Shown here: positions 38,377 to 45,957 of the stretch, piece by piece
Layout: every line of letters begins with the position of its first letter
Numbering within the stretch: the first letter of the stretch is position 1
Source: Marivirga tractuosa DSM 4126
Lineage (GTDB): Bacteria > Bacteroidota > Bacteroidia > Cytophagales > Cyclobacteriaceae
DNA: 64,000 nt
Direction of reading: 5' to 3'
Assembly (NCBI RefSeq): GCF_000183425.1
Contig: NC_014759.1
Coordinates: 2,573,001-2,637,000 of the forward strand
The notes under the pieces: model-generated
Seen by the model: the letters and a program-made list of their open reading frames with translations, nothing else
Databases searched by the model: none
What the model was told of the DNA's origin: nothing
Translations under genes and position numbers: made by a program

Positions 38377-39049
38377 TATCATTTATTTATTTTTCCTAAT
38401 CTCAACTCAAGGATTTGCACAGGAAACAAATAATGAAATCGATTTGAAGAAAGTTCGTGAAACCATTCTAGAATCAGGAAATTACATGTTCCCTAAATCA
38501 TTTATTGAAAATCTTGAGTTAGATAAATATAAAACTTTCTATTTTGATGATAACTGTTTAGTACATATACCATATAAAAATAGAGAAGCTAAAAGCTGGG
38601 AAAAATTGTCTTTAATATGTTTATTTAAAAAATCGGGTACTACTTGGCAATTTCACTCTATTTTTCCATACTATTACGATTTAAAAAAAATTAAAGAAAG
38701 CTCACATTTGTTTATGTCTACTAATTTATTCTGCGAACCCGATGGGTCTTGTAATAAATTTGTAGTGGTAAGTTTATTTAAAGATAACACATTGTCAGAT
38801 TTAATTAAGGAGCGAGGATTCAATAATGAGCTGTATTTACAACGTTTACAGGTATTCAATCATATTTCACAGGTTAAAACTTACCAAGGAGATACAATAT
38901 GTAACTTACCTAGCCTTTCTGCATTAGATTTTTATAATTCAAGTTTAAAATCATATACAGTTGAACGAAAGATTATGATATTAGAAAAAGTTACCCAAGA
39001 TTCTCTCACAATTAAGAAATTTTTAGATGAGGAATTTATAAAAGAGTAA
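38351..39049 (+). CDS. Putative exported immunity protein
   Basis: A 232-residue protein with a signal peptide (TNIIYLFFLISTQGFAQ, ending at about residue 24). The mature part is a mixed alpha/beta protein with three cysteines (DDNCLVHIPY, FCEPDGSCNKF) and no family I recognise. The ATG lies within the last codons of the toxin-like gene (26-bp overlap), the arrangement expected for an immunity gene translated with its toxin. A periplasmic location would suit a toxin acting on peptidoglycan. It shares the AT-rich composition of the toxin tip. The assignment rests on context only. Confidence 0.55.
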   Translation: MKILKQKTNIIYLFFLISTQGFAQETNNEIDLKKVRETILESGNYMFPKSFIENLELDKYKTFYFDDNCLVHIPYKNREAKSWEKLSLICLFKKSGTTWQFHSIFPYYYDLKKIKESSHLFMSTNLFCEPDGSCNKFVVVSLFKDNTLSDLIKERGFNNELYLQRLQVFNHISQVKTYQGDTICNLPSLSALDFYNSSLKSYTVERKIMILEKVTQDSLTIKKFLDEEFIKE

Positions 39050-39312
39050 GTGAAGAGTGGAATAAGAGATATCCCAATGATAAAAAAGAATTTCATGGTA
39101 AAGACATTGATGAACTAGAAAATAATGTTGAAATAGCAATGAAAGCTTCCTTGATTATGTAGGAAATGGATGATATGAATGATCTAGCCGATGAAGGAAC
39201 TGACTTTTCTACAATTAAATTAGTTACTAAAAAAGTAAATGGAGGATATAATGGTTTACCAACGAGGAAAAAATATCCGGACAAAGCAAATGAAGTATTT
39301 GATAACGATTAG
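39049..39312 (+). pseudogene. Remnant of a GH19 lysozyme/chitinase-like toxin tip
   Basis: In one continuous frame the sequence reads SEEWNKRYPNDKKEFHGKDI, then VEIAMKASLIM, a TAG stop at 39160, and on to EMDDMNDLADEGTDF and VTKKVNGGYNGLPTRKKY before a final TAG. The block LNxLAD ... ITxxVNGGxNGLxxR is the C-terminal signature of GH19 endolysins. The TAG stands where GH19 proteins carry an aromatic residue, so a TGG to TAG change is plausible. There is no start codon or N-terminal part: the piece begins at the stop of the preceding immunity gene. Its end overlaps the next exported gene by 23 bp, just as the intact toxin overlaps its immunity gene. It is a displaced, orphaned toxin C-terminus. 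Confidence 0.72.
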
Positions 39313-39808
39313 AAATATAAAGAAATTAACTTTGTGTGTTTTTCTTTTAATTACTTATCATGTAAGTTATTCTCAAAATAGTTTGGATAAAGCACAAGGG
39401 TTTTGGGAAGAGGAAACTGAAGGATTTGAATCATATATAGTTATTGAGAACCATTACCTGTATTCGATAACTATTTTTGAGGGGGTAATGGACATTTCAA
39501 AGGAGCTGTTTGGATTCTATGATGATTCTGAAGCTAGTAGAATTAATCCTAAAAACCTTTCTGATAGTGGAAAGTACGCTGTTTTTTTGATCTATAGAAG
39601 TTCAATCAAAAACTATAATGACAGTATTAAGAGAGGATATTATAACTTTTATGAATATGATCTAAATGATGATTACTTTATTTATTATGCAAATGTGCCG
39701 GTAGTATTGAAAAAAATTGAGACTTTACCTAAGAATATTCAAAAGGACTTTGAAACTAAAAAATCTGAACTTGAAGATCAATTTACTTTTTTTGAAGGTA
39801 AGAATTAA
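39290..39808 (+). CDS. Putative exported immunity protein of the GH19-like remnant
   Basis: 172 residues from the ATG at 39290. The frame opens earlier at 39239, but those codons overlap the toxin remnant and the ATG at 39290 gives a good signal peptide (MKYLITIRNIKKLTLCVFLL, ending around SYSQ). The mature part has no family I recognise (FWEEETEGFESYIVIENHYL, then SRINPKNLSDSGKYAVFLIY). The 23-bp overlap with the upstream GH19-like remnant mirrors the toxin/immunity overlap 0.9 kb upstream, so an immunity role against a muralytic toxin is inferred. Nothing in the frame is broken, so it may still protect against related toxins. Confidence 0.5.
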   Translation: MKYLITIRNIKKLTLCVFLLITYHVSYSQNSLDKAQGFWEEETEGFESYIVIENHYLYSITIFEGVMDISKELFGFYDDSEASRINPKNLSDSGKYAVFLIYRSSIKNYNDSIKRGYYNFYEYDLNDDYFIYYANVPVVLKKIETLPKNIQKDFETKKSELEDQFTFFEGKN

Positions 39809-39884
39809 GATGATCCCACTTTCGTTTTCGTCTGAAAGGTGGATGCTTAGTGCAAACTTTGGCAATACTTTCAATATCTCTTAA

Positions 39885-40082
39885 TATTTAAACATAAAAG
39901 TAGCAGAAGTAATAGTTGATAAGTCTGTTATTCATTCTTCTCCAAATAAACGTACTAAAATGTAAATGGCGTCAGGAGATGTGCCTACTATATTAAAAGA
40001 TAAAGGTGATTGGCTTAAAATAGAATATTTGGGATCTCGATTAGTTACAGGATGGATACAAAAATCAGATGTAGATTTTTAA
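39885..40082 (+). pseudogene. Broken SH3b-domain fragment
   Basis: One frame reads KVAEVIVDKSVIHSSPNKRTKM, a TAA stop at 39963, then MASGDVPTILKDKGDWLKIEYLG and TGWIQKSDVDF before the terminal TAA. The pattern (short strand, SxPN, DxxTILKDKGDWLKIEY, GWI) is a bacterial SH3 domain, which binds cell-wall peptides or regulates wall hydrolases. No start or upstream part is present, and an in-frame stop splits it. It lies directly after the immunity-like genes and is probably another relic of the toxin locus. Confidence 0.6.
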
Positions 40083-40124
40083 AAAGTTTATTATTTAGGA
40101 AAAAATCATAATTTTAACCCCCCC

Positions 40125-41042
40125 ATGAAAACCCTCCTAACCATAACCCTACAATTTATCTCGATTATAGTTTTAGCACAATCCCCAGTTGCTCCACTCA
40201 ACCAATATTTCCAGGAAGCCAAAAATGGTAGCTATGCCACAGCACCTCAAAGCCTGTTTGATCAGGAAAATAATTTTGATGTGTTGCTTTCGGAACTGGT
40301 AAAATATCAATCCGATAGCACAGCTCGGATTCGTGCGAAGGCCTATCGTTTAGGCAGTAGATTTGCTCAGGTTTCTGATGATGAAGCAGTAAAACAAAAA
40401 GCAATTGATCAGCAAATAAATGCATTAAATGATAAGGATAGAGGAATAGCAGGAAATGCTATCTCGGCTATGACCAATTTCAATAATACCATCTTCACAG
40501 AAGACCAAAAGACTCGAATTCTAAGCCAGCTAGATGCTGAAACACCTCACTTTAATGATTTTGTAAAGCTCATAGGCTTTTTACAAATCAAATCTGCAAT
40601 CCCAAAACTTGAGAGTTTTTTAACTGTAAAGAAGAACGCAGTAACAAGATGGAATATCAGATTAGCTTTAGCCCGAATGGGAGATGAAAATGCTATCGAC
40701 TACATCAGCAAACGATTACAAAAAGCGCCCATAAATGATGCTTTGGCCTATGATATTGTACCCGGTCTGGTCTATACCCGACAGCCGACAATATTTGAAT
40801 TTTTAGAAACCCAAATTCAATCTAATGAAGCCAATTGCAGTGTGCCCAACCCAAATAGCAATCAAAAAATCACATGCGCCTATCGAATTATGGAAGCTTT
40901 GCCACATGCTATAGAAGATTTCCCTATTCCCACGGATGAATTTGGAGAGTTAATGGTAAGCGATTACGAAAAAGCCCTTCAAGACTTAAGAAGATGGTTT
41001 AATGAAAATGAATCCTATGACTTTAATAACAAGGTGTACTAG
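40125..41042 (+). CDS. Exported HEAT-repeat-like protein
   Basis: A 305-residue protein with a signal peptide (LLTITLQFISIIVLAQ, residues 3-18). The rest is almost all helical: paired helices such as RIRAKAYRLGSRFAQVSDDEAV, GIAGNAISAMTNFNN and VTRWNIRLALARMGDENAIDYI have the spacing of HEAT/Armadillo repeats, a protein-binding scaffold in the periplasm. Two cysteines near residues 245-256 could pair. No enzyme motif is seen. It follows the toxin relics with about 40 bp between, in higher-GC sequence than they have, and may mark the old edge of that locus. Confidence 0.6.
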   Translation: MKTLLTITLQFISIIVLAQSPVAPLNQYFQEAKNGSYATAPQSLFDQENNFDVLLSELVKYQSDSTARIRAKAYRLGSRFAQVSDDEAVKQKAIDQQINALNDKDRGIAGNAISAMTNFNNTIFTEDQKTRILSQLDAETPHFNDFVKLIGFLQIKSAIPKLESFLTVKKNAVTRWNIRLALARMGDENAIDYISKRLQKAPINDALAYDIVPGLVYTRQPTIFEFLETQIQSNEANCSVPNPNSNQKITCAYRIMEALPHAIEDFPIPTDEFGELMVSDYEKALQDLRRWFNENESYDFNNKVY

Positions 41043-41213
41043 TTGAACATAGATTAAATGCATAATTCAATATCAGCGATTAGCAAGGGTGCAACTTCTA
41101 GCTTCCAACTCCCCTCTTCAAACATATCAACCACGAAACCTGCTATCTCGTCAACTTGCCAAGCTAATCCATCGAAATCACTAAAAATCCTTTTTATAAA
41201 GTCTATGAAAGCT

Positions 41214-41221
41214 TAATTTTG
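41214..41221 (+). promoter_or_regulatory. Candidate promoter -7 box of the UpxY gene
   Basis: TAATTTTG is an exact match to TAnnTTTG and lies 10 bp upstream of the ATG at 41231. The frame's first ATG, at 41219, would sit inside this box, which argues for the start at 41231 or 41240. The -33 TTG is not obvious. Confidence 0.4.
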
Positions 41222-41230
41222 TATATTATA

Positions 41231-41764
41231 ATGAATAATATGGAGTATTGGTTTGCCATTTACACGAAATCCAGAACGGAGAAGAAGGTTGCAGATAGGC
41301 TTGCCGATCAGCATATAGAAGTCTATTGCCCTACTCAAACGGTGATGAGGCAATGGTCCGACAGAAAAAAGAAAGTAAAAGTAGCCGTTTTCCCGTCCTA
41401 TGTATTTGTAAAGTTTCAAGATGACAATGAGCGCTTACGGATATTGCAAACTCCCGGAGTGGTGAATTTCGTACGTCATTTGGGTGCTGATGCAAAAATT
41501 CGTCCAAAGGAAATTGAAGCCATACAAAATTTGTTAGGGGAATATGAAGAAGTGAGTGTAGAGCCTTTTCAAGTTGGTGATAAAGTGCAAATACAGCACG
41601 GAGGTATGAAAGGACAGGAAGGTAAAGTAATTTTAGAGCAGAAAGACAGAGTAATTGTATATATTGAAAGTTTAGGCTTAAGCTTAAAAGCAGAAGTAAG
41701 TAAAGCTAAGGTTAAAAAAGTAGGAAAAGAGGAAGACAATAAAGGTGGGAAGTACCATTTTTAA
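41231..41764 (+). CDS. UpxY-type NusG paralogue, transcription antiterminator of a polysaccharide operon
   Basis: About 177 residues from the ATG at 41231 (an ATG at 41240 is also possible; the one at 41219 falls in the promoter). The N-terminal NGN domain begins MEYWFAIYTKSRTEKKVADR and includes VAVFPSYVFVKF and TPGVVNFVRHLG; the C-terminal KOW domain carries FQVGDKVQIQHGGMKGQEGKV. UpxY proteins of Bacteroides bind RNA polymerase and prevent early termination in the long 5' regions of their own capsule operons. Its place at the head of the glycosyltransferase cluster fits that role, though a toxin-antitoxin pair and repeats lie between it and the first export gene. No UpxZ partner is seen. 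Confidence 0.85.
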   Translation: MNNMEYWFAIYTKSRTEKKVADRLADQHIEVYCPTQTVMRQWSDRKKKVKVAVFPSYVFVKFQDDNERLRILQTPGVVNFVRHLGADAKIRPKEIEAIQNLLGEYEEVSVEPFQVGDKVQIQHGGMKGQEGKVILEQKDRVIVYIESLGLSLKAEVSKAKVKKVGKEEDNKGGKYHF

Positions 41765-41780
41765 TGGAGTTACTGCAATA

Positions 41781-41800
41781 GCGCAGGCGTCCGCTTGTGC
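41781..41800. repeat. REP-like palindrome, copy 1
   Basis: GCGCAGGCGTCCGCTTGTGC is an imperfect palindrome (arms GCGCAGGCG and CGCTTGTGC) and shares CAATAGCGCA-GCGTCCGCTTGTG-TTGT with the copy at 42190. Confidence 0.6.
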
Positions 41801-41880
41801 TTGTTTGCAGATACTGAAAAGCTGGTATTGTCGAGAAAGCTGGTCCAAGCGGATGCTTGAACCATTGAGAGGATTGTTTT

Positions 41881-41917
41881 AGCATATTAGTCTGACGGTT
41901 GTAACCGTTTGACTGCT
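41881..41917. repeat. Cruciform-forming inverted repeat
   Basis: ACGGTT-GT-AACCGT is flanked by pairing AGTC/GACT and TAGC/GCTA segments, giving a long interrupted stem. There is only a short A-run afterwards, so it is not a classic terminator. Confidence 0.4.
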
Positions 41918-42189
41918 AAAAAGAGAATAGTGATAAATTTTCTTTCTACTACTTAATTAAATTCTGTGCCCATCCCCCTTTGGGAGATTATAGGGGGCTA
42001 GCTAAGTTCCAAAAATGGGACTGAAAGGGCGGAGCCGTAGGTAATTAGTAATTAATAATTACATAATTAAAATAGCCAGAAGTGAAAATTCTGAAACAAA
42101 GGATTTAAGTATTAATTTCAATACTATAGTTCAAATCGGACGCTTGAAACATTTGCCAGATAGAATCAAACTGAAATAGCACAACAATA

Positions 42190-42209
42190 GCGCAAGCGTC
42201 CGCTTGTGT
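42190..42209. repeat. REP-like palindrome, copy 2
   Basis: GCGCAAGCGTCCGCTTGTGT forms a 9-bp stem (GCGCAAGCG with CGCTTGTGT, two mismatched or wobble positions) and differs from copy 1 at only two positions. Confidence 0.6.
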
Positions 42210-42263
42210 TTGTGCATATTCCGAAGCCGAACCTCCATGACCTAAACATTGTTAAATTAAATT

Positions 42264-42461
42264 ATGACAATAAAAGAAAAACTAATACAGAAGATTAATG
42301 CGCTGGAAAAGCAAGAAAATTTGCTGAATGAAACATATAACTATCTTTCTTATCTTGAATCACAAGAAGAAGATGATGTTTTCAGAAAAGCTTACGAGAA
42401 TAGTCTAAAGAAAGTTTGGGATAATACAGAAGATGACATCTACAATCAATTTGTTAAATAG
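42264..42461 (+). CDS. Small helical protein, possibly an orphan antitoxin
   Basis: 65 residues, charged and predicted helical (MTIKEKLIQKINALEKQENL, ending VWDNTEDDIYNQFVK). The shape, a helical N-terminus and an acidic tail ending in D-x-x-Y, resembles small antitoxins that precede RelE-type toxins in Bacteroidota, but no RelE gene follows; 37 bp downstream is an MNT nucleotidyltransferase instead. I do not recognise a defined family. It may belong to the same transcription unit as the MNT/HEPN pair. Confidence 0.5.
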   Translation: MTIKEKLIQKINALEKQENLLNETYNYLSYLESQEEDDVFRKAYENSLKKVWDNTEDDIYNQFVK

Positions 42462-42498
42462 ATAAATACTAGGACAAGTCAATTAATTCTATATAAAA

Positions 42499-42786
42499 AT
42501 GACTTCTGAACAATTGTATTCAAAGCTTACTTCCTTAAAAACTGAGTTAAAAGAAAAATATTCAGTTGAGCAATTAGCCATTTTTGGTTCTTATGCTAAG
42601 GGTATGCAAAAACCAGAATCGGATATTGATATATTAGTTTCATTTAAAAAACCAATTGGATGGTCATTTTTTGATTTACAAGATTATTTGGAAAGTCAAC
42701 TTGGAAAAAAAGTAGATTTAGTTACCCCCAATGCTTTAAAAGAATTGATAAAACAAAATATTCTTGATGAAGCCCATTACCTATGA
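42499..42786 (+). CDS. MNT-type nucleotidyltransferase antitoxin (MntA-like)
   Basis: A 95-residue minimal nucleotidyltransferase. The active-site motif GSYAKGMQKPESDIDILV (GSx10DxD) is intact at about residues 32-49, with Asp residues expected to bind magnesium. In HEPN/MNT modules this protein AMPylates and silences the HEPN RNase toxin. The stop overlaps the following DUF86/HepT gene by 4 bp (ATGA), the usual arrangement. The toxin partner is frameshifted, so the antitoxin may now be without a job. Confidence 0.88.
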   Translation: MTSEQLYSKLTSLKTELKEKYSVEQLAIFGSYAKGMQKPESDIDILVSFKKPIGWSFFDLQDYLESQLGKKVDLVTPNALKELIKQNILDEAHYL

Positions 42787-43129
42787 AAAATAGACCAATG
42801 CTACTTTACCTTTTGGATATGCAAACTGCTATCCAACGAATATTAGATTATACTAAGGATTTGGACTATGATGGTTTCGCTAATAACTTCAAGGTCGTGG
42901 ATGCAGTTATCAGAAATTTTGAAATTCTAGGTGAAGCGGCTAAAAATATTTCACCACAAATTAGAGAGGAGTATCCAACTGTTCCATGGAAAAAATGTAT
43001 GCGCTGAGAAACATGGTAATACACGAGTATTTTGGGATTGACCATTATCTAATTTGGGATATAATCAAAAATTATCTTCCTGAAAATCTTGAAGATTTAA
43101 ATGAGGCAATTGAAGAAATAAAAGACTAA
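42783..43129 (+). pseudogene. HEPN-domain toxin (DUF86/HepT-like), frameshifted
   Basis: The first frame gives MKNRPMLLYLLDMQTAIQRI to EEYPTVPWKKCMR and stops at 43007. The protein continues in another frame from 42995 as MYALRNMVIHEYFGIDHYLI to the stop at 43127-43129. The joined sequence PWKK-MYALRNMVIHEYF is exactly the HepT pattern, with the RNase motif RxxxxH (RNMVIH) in the second half. Six adenines at 42990-42995 stand where seven would keep the frame, so one base is missing in a homopolymer. The repaired protein would have 115 residues, normal for DUF86. It could be a disabled toxin, a phase-variable gene, or a sequencing error. Confidence 0.85.
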
Positions 43130-43195
43130 CCAGCCTATATAAACTGCTGTGAACTTTATTTTTTTAATATTGAGTAATCTTTGTGCCTTTGCGAC

Positions 43196-43248
43196 TCCCG
43201 ACTAAAGTACGGGACAGGTTTTGTGGTTAGCCCAAAGCCTTAGGCTTT
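43196..43248. repeat. Two small palindromes before the Wzt gene
   Basis: TCCCG-ACTAAAGTA-CGGGA (43196-43214) and the perfect AAAGCCTTAGGCTTT (43234-43248) lie just upstream of the ABC transporter gene. They could end transcription from the HEPN pair or affect the ABC gene leader. Confidence 0.4.
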
Positions 43249-43264
43249 ACATTAAAAACATAAT

Positions 43265-44482
43265 ATGACAGACACCGCCATCAGCGTACAAGGCTTAGGC
43301 AAGCAATACATCATCGGCCATAAAAAAGAAGGAGACTTCCGGCATGCCATTGGCAATAAACTAAGAAATATTTTCAAACCCGATGCCAGCGAAAAAGAAG
43401 TCTTTTGGGCACTAAAAGATATCGACTTTGAAATTAAGAAGGGTGAAGCAGTAGGCATTATTGGCAGAAACGGAGCAGGAAAAAGTACACTCTTAAAAAT
43501 ACTCAGTCGCATTACCGATCCTAGTACAGGCCGCTTTGAAATTAACGGGCGAGTTTCTTCTCTACTTGAAGTCGGCACTGGTTTTCACCCAGAACTTTCA
43601 GGTAGAGAGAACATCTACCTCAACGGCACCATCTTGGGTATGAAGCGAGCCGAAATCAGGCAAAAATTTGACGAGATAGTGGACTTTAGCGGTGTAGAAA
43701 AGTTTTTGGATACCCCTGTAAAGCACTACAGCTCCGGCATGAAAGTACGTCTAGCTTTTTCAGTTGCTGCCCACTTGGAACCCGAAATTCTCATTGTAGA
43801 TGAAGTACTGGCAGTAGGGGATGCCGAATTTCAAAAGAAGTGCTTGGGTAAAATGGATCAAGTAACCAAAACCGATGGAAGAACAATTGTTTTTGTAAGT
43901 CATAATATGGGTGCAGTACAGAATTTATGTAGTAGGGGGGTATATTTAAAAGATGGCTTAATGGAGTTTAAGGGTGGAATAGAAGCCACTTTGGAAAATT
44001 ATATGTTTTCAGTAAATAACCAAATTAAATCTAGCGAGTGGATTAATGATAAAGAATCAGATTCAGTAATTCACCTTAAGAGATGCAAAATTAAATTGAT
44101 AGGAAAACAGCCAAATTTAATTTTAGAAATTAATACAGAGATAGCTTCAAATAAAAAACATAATAAATTATTTGTAGCATATGATATCACATCGGCAAGT
44201 GGCACACCCATATTTCAATCAATACCTATTCAAACACCGTTTATTGAATATAATTTATCATTGCAAATTGTAACTTCAAAAATTGAATTACCTAAACTAA
44301 TTCCGGGGTTATATTCTGTTTCTGTTTGGTTTGGGGAGCACTTTTCAAGAGGAGTACTTTGGGAAAAAGAAATAGTAAATTTTGAAATAGAGAATTCCCC
44401 AGAATTAAATAGAACCTACCCACATAACCATAAGAATGGATTTTTAATAGAAAAATCAGATGTCACAATCACTCAGAAATAA
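43265..44482 (+). CDS. Wzt-type ABC transporter ATPase for polysaccharide export
   Basis: 405 residues. The ATPase half has Walker A GRNGAGKST (about residue 73), signature YSSGMKVRLAF, Walker B ILIVDEVLAVGD and switch His in VFVSHNMG. The insert GTGFHPELSGRENIYLNG is diagnostic of O-antigen/teichoic-acid exporters (Wzt/TagH). From about residue 250 a Wzt-like C-terminal domain follows (LILEINTEIASNKKHNKLFV, KIELPKLIPGLYSVSVWFGE), which in O9a-type systems binds the modified glycan end. The membrane partner Wzm is not in the window. The ATPase half is richer in GC than the tip and the genes after it. Its 3' end overlaps the TylF-like gene by 23 bp. Confidence 0.88.
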   Translation: MTDTAISVQGLGKQYIIGHKKEGDFRHAIGNKLRNIFKPDASEKEVFWALKDIDFEIKKGEAVGIIGRNGAGKSTLLKILSRITDPSTGRFEINGRVSSLLEVGTGFHPELSGRENIYLNGTILGMKRAEIRQKFDEIVDFSGVEKFLDTPVKHYSSGMKVRLAFSVAAHLEPEILIVDEVLAVGDAEFQKKCLGKMDQVTKTDGRTIVFVSHNMGAVQNLCSRGVYLKDGLMEFKGGIEATLENYMFSVNNQIKSSEWINDKESDSVIHLKRCKIKLIGKQPNLILEINTEIASNKKHNKLFVAYDITSASGTPIFQSIPIQTPFIEYNLSLQIVTSKIELPKLIPGLYSVSVWFGEHFSRGVLWEKEIVNFEIENSPELNRTYPHNHKNGFLIEKSDVTITQK

Positions 44483-45167
44483 GATTAATTCATTATTGCT
44501 AATAATTAATATTCAATTAATTAGAGTTAAGCCTATAGAAAAAATTGCTGATAAATTATTTAATAAATATCGTCAATATACTATGGTTCCTCTAATTACT
44601 TTTAAGGATAATTTGACCTTGATAGAGGATCATGTTCATAAAAAAGATGGTATAGTTGTGGAATGTGGCGTATGGAGAGGTGGAATGGCTGCTGCCATAG
44701 GTGAAATTTTACCAAATAAGAAATTCTTTTTATTTGACAGTTTTGAAGGCTTGCCAGAAGTACAAGAGATTGATGGAAAAGCAGCAAATGAATGGCAAAG
44801 CAATAAGGAAAGTATCAGGTATAGAGATAATTGCAAAGCAGAGATGTATGAAGCAGAAACAGCAATGAAAAAGGCAAGGGCTAATTTTCAATTAGTAAAA
44901 GGATGGTTTAATCAAACGCTTCCTGATTTTAAATTTGATGATAAAATAGACTTGTTACGTTTAGATGGTGATTGGTATGATTCAACAATGGATTGTTTTG
45001 TAAATTTATATCCTAAGGTTAAAAAAGGAGGGCTTATAATAATAGATGATTATTTTGCATGGGATGGATGTTCCAGAGCTACCCATGATTATTTAAGTCA
45101 AATTAAATCAGAATCTAGGATTCAAATGAGTAAAAACGGAGTTTGTTATATTATTAAAAAGGATTAG
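44460..45167 (+). CDS. TylF/MycF-type O-methyltransferase
   Basis: 235 residues. The SAM-binding region is VVECGVWRGGMAAAIGEIL (about residues 64-82), followed by FFLFDSFEGLPE, which is highly typical of the TylF (macrocin O-methyltransferase) family. DLLRLDGDWYDSTMDC and IIIDDYFAWDGC supply the metal and catalytic carboxylates. In polysaccharide clusters such enzymes methylate sugar hydroxyls. The gene overlaps the Wzt gene by 23 bp, and the Wzt C-terminal domain could read a methylated chain end, as known for O8/O9a antigens; here that link is inferred. Confidence 0.85.
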   Translation: MSQSLRNKINSLLLIINIQLIRVKPIEKIADKLFNKYRQYTMVPLITFKDNLTLIEDHVHKKDGIVVECGVWRGGMAAAIGEILPNKKFFLFDSFEGLPEVQEIDGKAANEWQSNKESIRYRDNCKAEMYEAETAMKKARANFQLVKGWFNQTLPDFKFDDKIDLLRLDGDWYDSTMDCFVNLYPKVKKGGLIIIDDYFAWDGCSRATHDYLSQIKSESRIQMSKNGVCYIIKKD

Positions 45168-45168
45168 A

Positions 45169-45957
45169 ATGAATCAAATTGAGGTAAAGCATTTTTATGA
45201 TTCATTTAAAAATAAACTAATAAATGACTTTTTAGCCCCAAATATTAGAATTGAAAATGCAATCAAATTAGCTATAAAAAATATTCCAAAAAGTTCTAAA
45301 TCTGTTTTAGATTTGGGGTTTGGTTTAGGGTGGAGTTCCTATGAAATAGCTAAGCATTTTCCAGAAGCCCAAATCAATGGTTTTGATATCAGCGAAGAGT
45401 TAACCAGAACAGCTAAGGACTTATTTAAAGTTTCTAACTTAAGTTATAAGTCTATGGATTTAACACAATTCTTTCCTAAAGGAAGTTTTGACGCTATTGT
45501 TTTACTTGATGTTTTTGAACATATTCCTGTTTCTGCTAGAGAGACTTTTTATGTGAATATTCAAAATTCATTAAGTGAACAAGGAAGAGTTATTCTAACT
45601 TGCCCTACTATTTTTCACCAGAATTATCTGAGAAAAAATAATCCAGCGGGGCTGCAACCAGTAGATGAAAATGTTGATTTAAATGTTATTTTGGATTTTG
45701 CCTCTAAAACAGAAACGAACTTAGCTCATTTCGAATATTTAAATATTTGGAACAGTCGAGATTATTTTTTTGCTATAATTGAACGTCCTTATAAATATCA
45801 TACTAGTCATATAAATCAATATGAAAAAAAGATTAATTTACTAGATTTTTATTCTAAATATTCACTTCTGAAAGTAAGTAATTTATCAAATAGCATGCTC
45901 CCTGAGCTCAGCTTGAAACAAAAATTAAAACTTCGATTAAAATCCACTGCGAATTGA
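45169..45957 (+). CDS. Class I SAM-dependent methyltransferase
   Basis: 262 residues. Motif I is VLDLGFGLGWSSYEIAKHFP (about residues 45-64), then INGFDISEELTRTAKDLF (motif II acidic residue) and FDAIVLLDVFEHIPVSARET (motif IV), the pattern of Methyltransf_11/23 enzymes. The last 80 residues are a less conserved substrate-binding cap. It begins 1 bp after the TylF-like gene and its stop overlaps the TTG start of the next glycosyltransferase. The acceptor is unknown; a sugar or lipid carrier is likely from context. Confidence 0.8.
   Translation: MNQIEVKHFYDSFKNKLINDFLAPNIRIENAIKLAIKNIPKSSKSVLDLGFGLGWSSYEIAKHFPEAQINGFDISEELTRTAKDLFKVSNLSYKSMDLTQFFPKGSFDAIVLLDVFEHIPVSARETFYVNIQNSLSEQGRVILTCPTIFHQNYLRKNNPAGLQPVDENVDLNVILDFASKTETNLAHFEYLNIWNSRDYFFAIIERPYKYHTSHINQYEKKINLLDFYSKYSLLKVSNLSNSMLPELSLKQKLKLRLKSTAN

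Larger units (their letters stand above)
41765..42263. other. Gene-free stretch with REP-like palindromes
   Basis: These 499 bp hold no credible gene. They contain REP-like palindromes at 41781-41800 and 42190-42209, diverged reverse-oriented pieces near 41844-41860 and 42136-42147, a cruciform at 41881-41917, and a C/G palindrome (CCCCCTTTGGG ... AGGGGGCT, about 41972-41999) of the kind also found near 61.7, 62.5 and 63.4 kb. It could also act as a leader on which UpxY works. Confidence 0.5.

Noticed and set aside
43137..43264. tRNA or small RNA gene before the Wzt gene
   Set aside because: The two palindromes there do not form a cloverleaf and no anticodon arm can be drawn.
43252..43578. 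Minus-strand 108-codon frame at the start of the Wzt gene
   Set aside because: The plus-strand Walker A region is unambiguous; this is a shadow frame.
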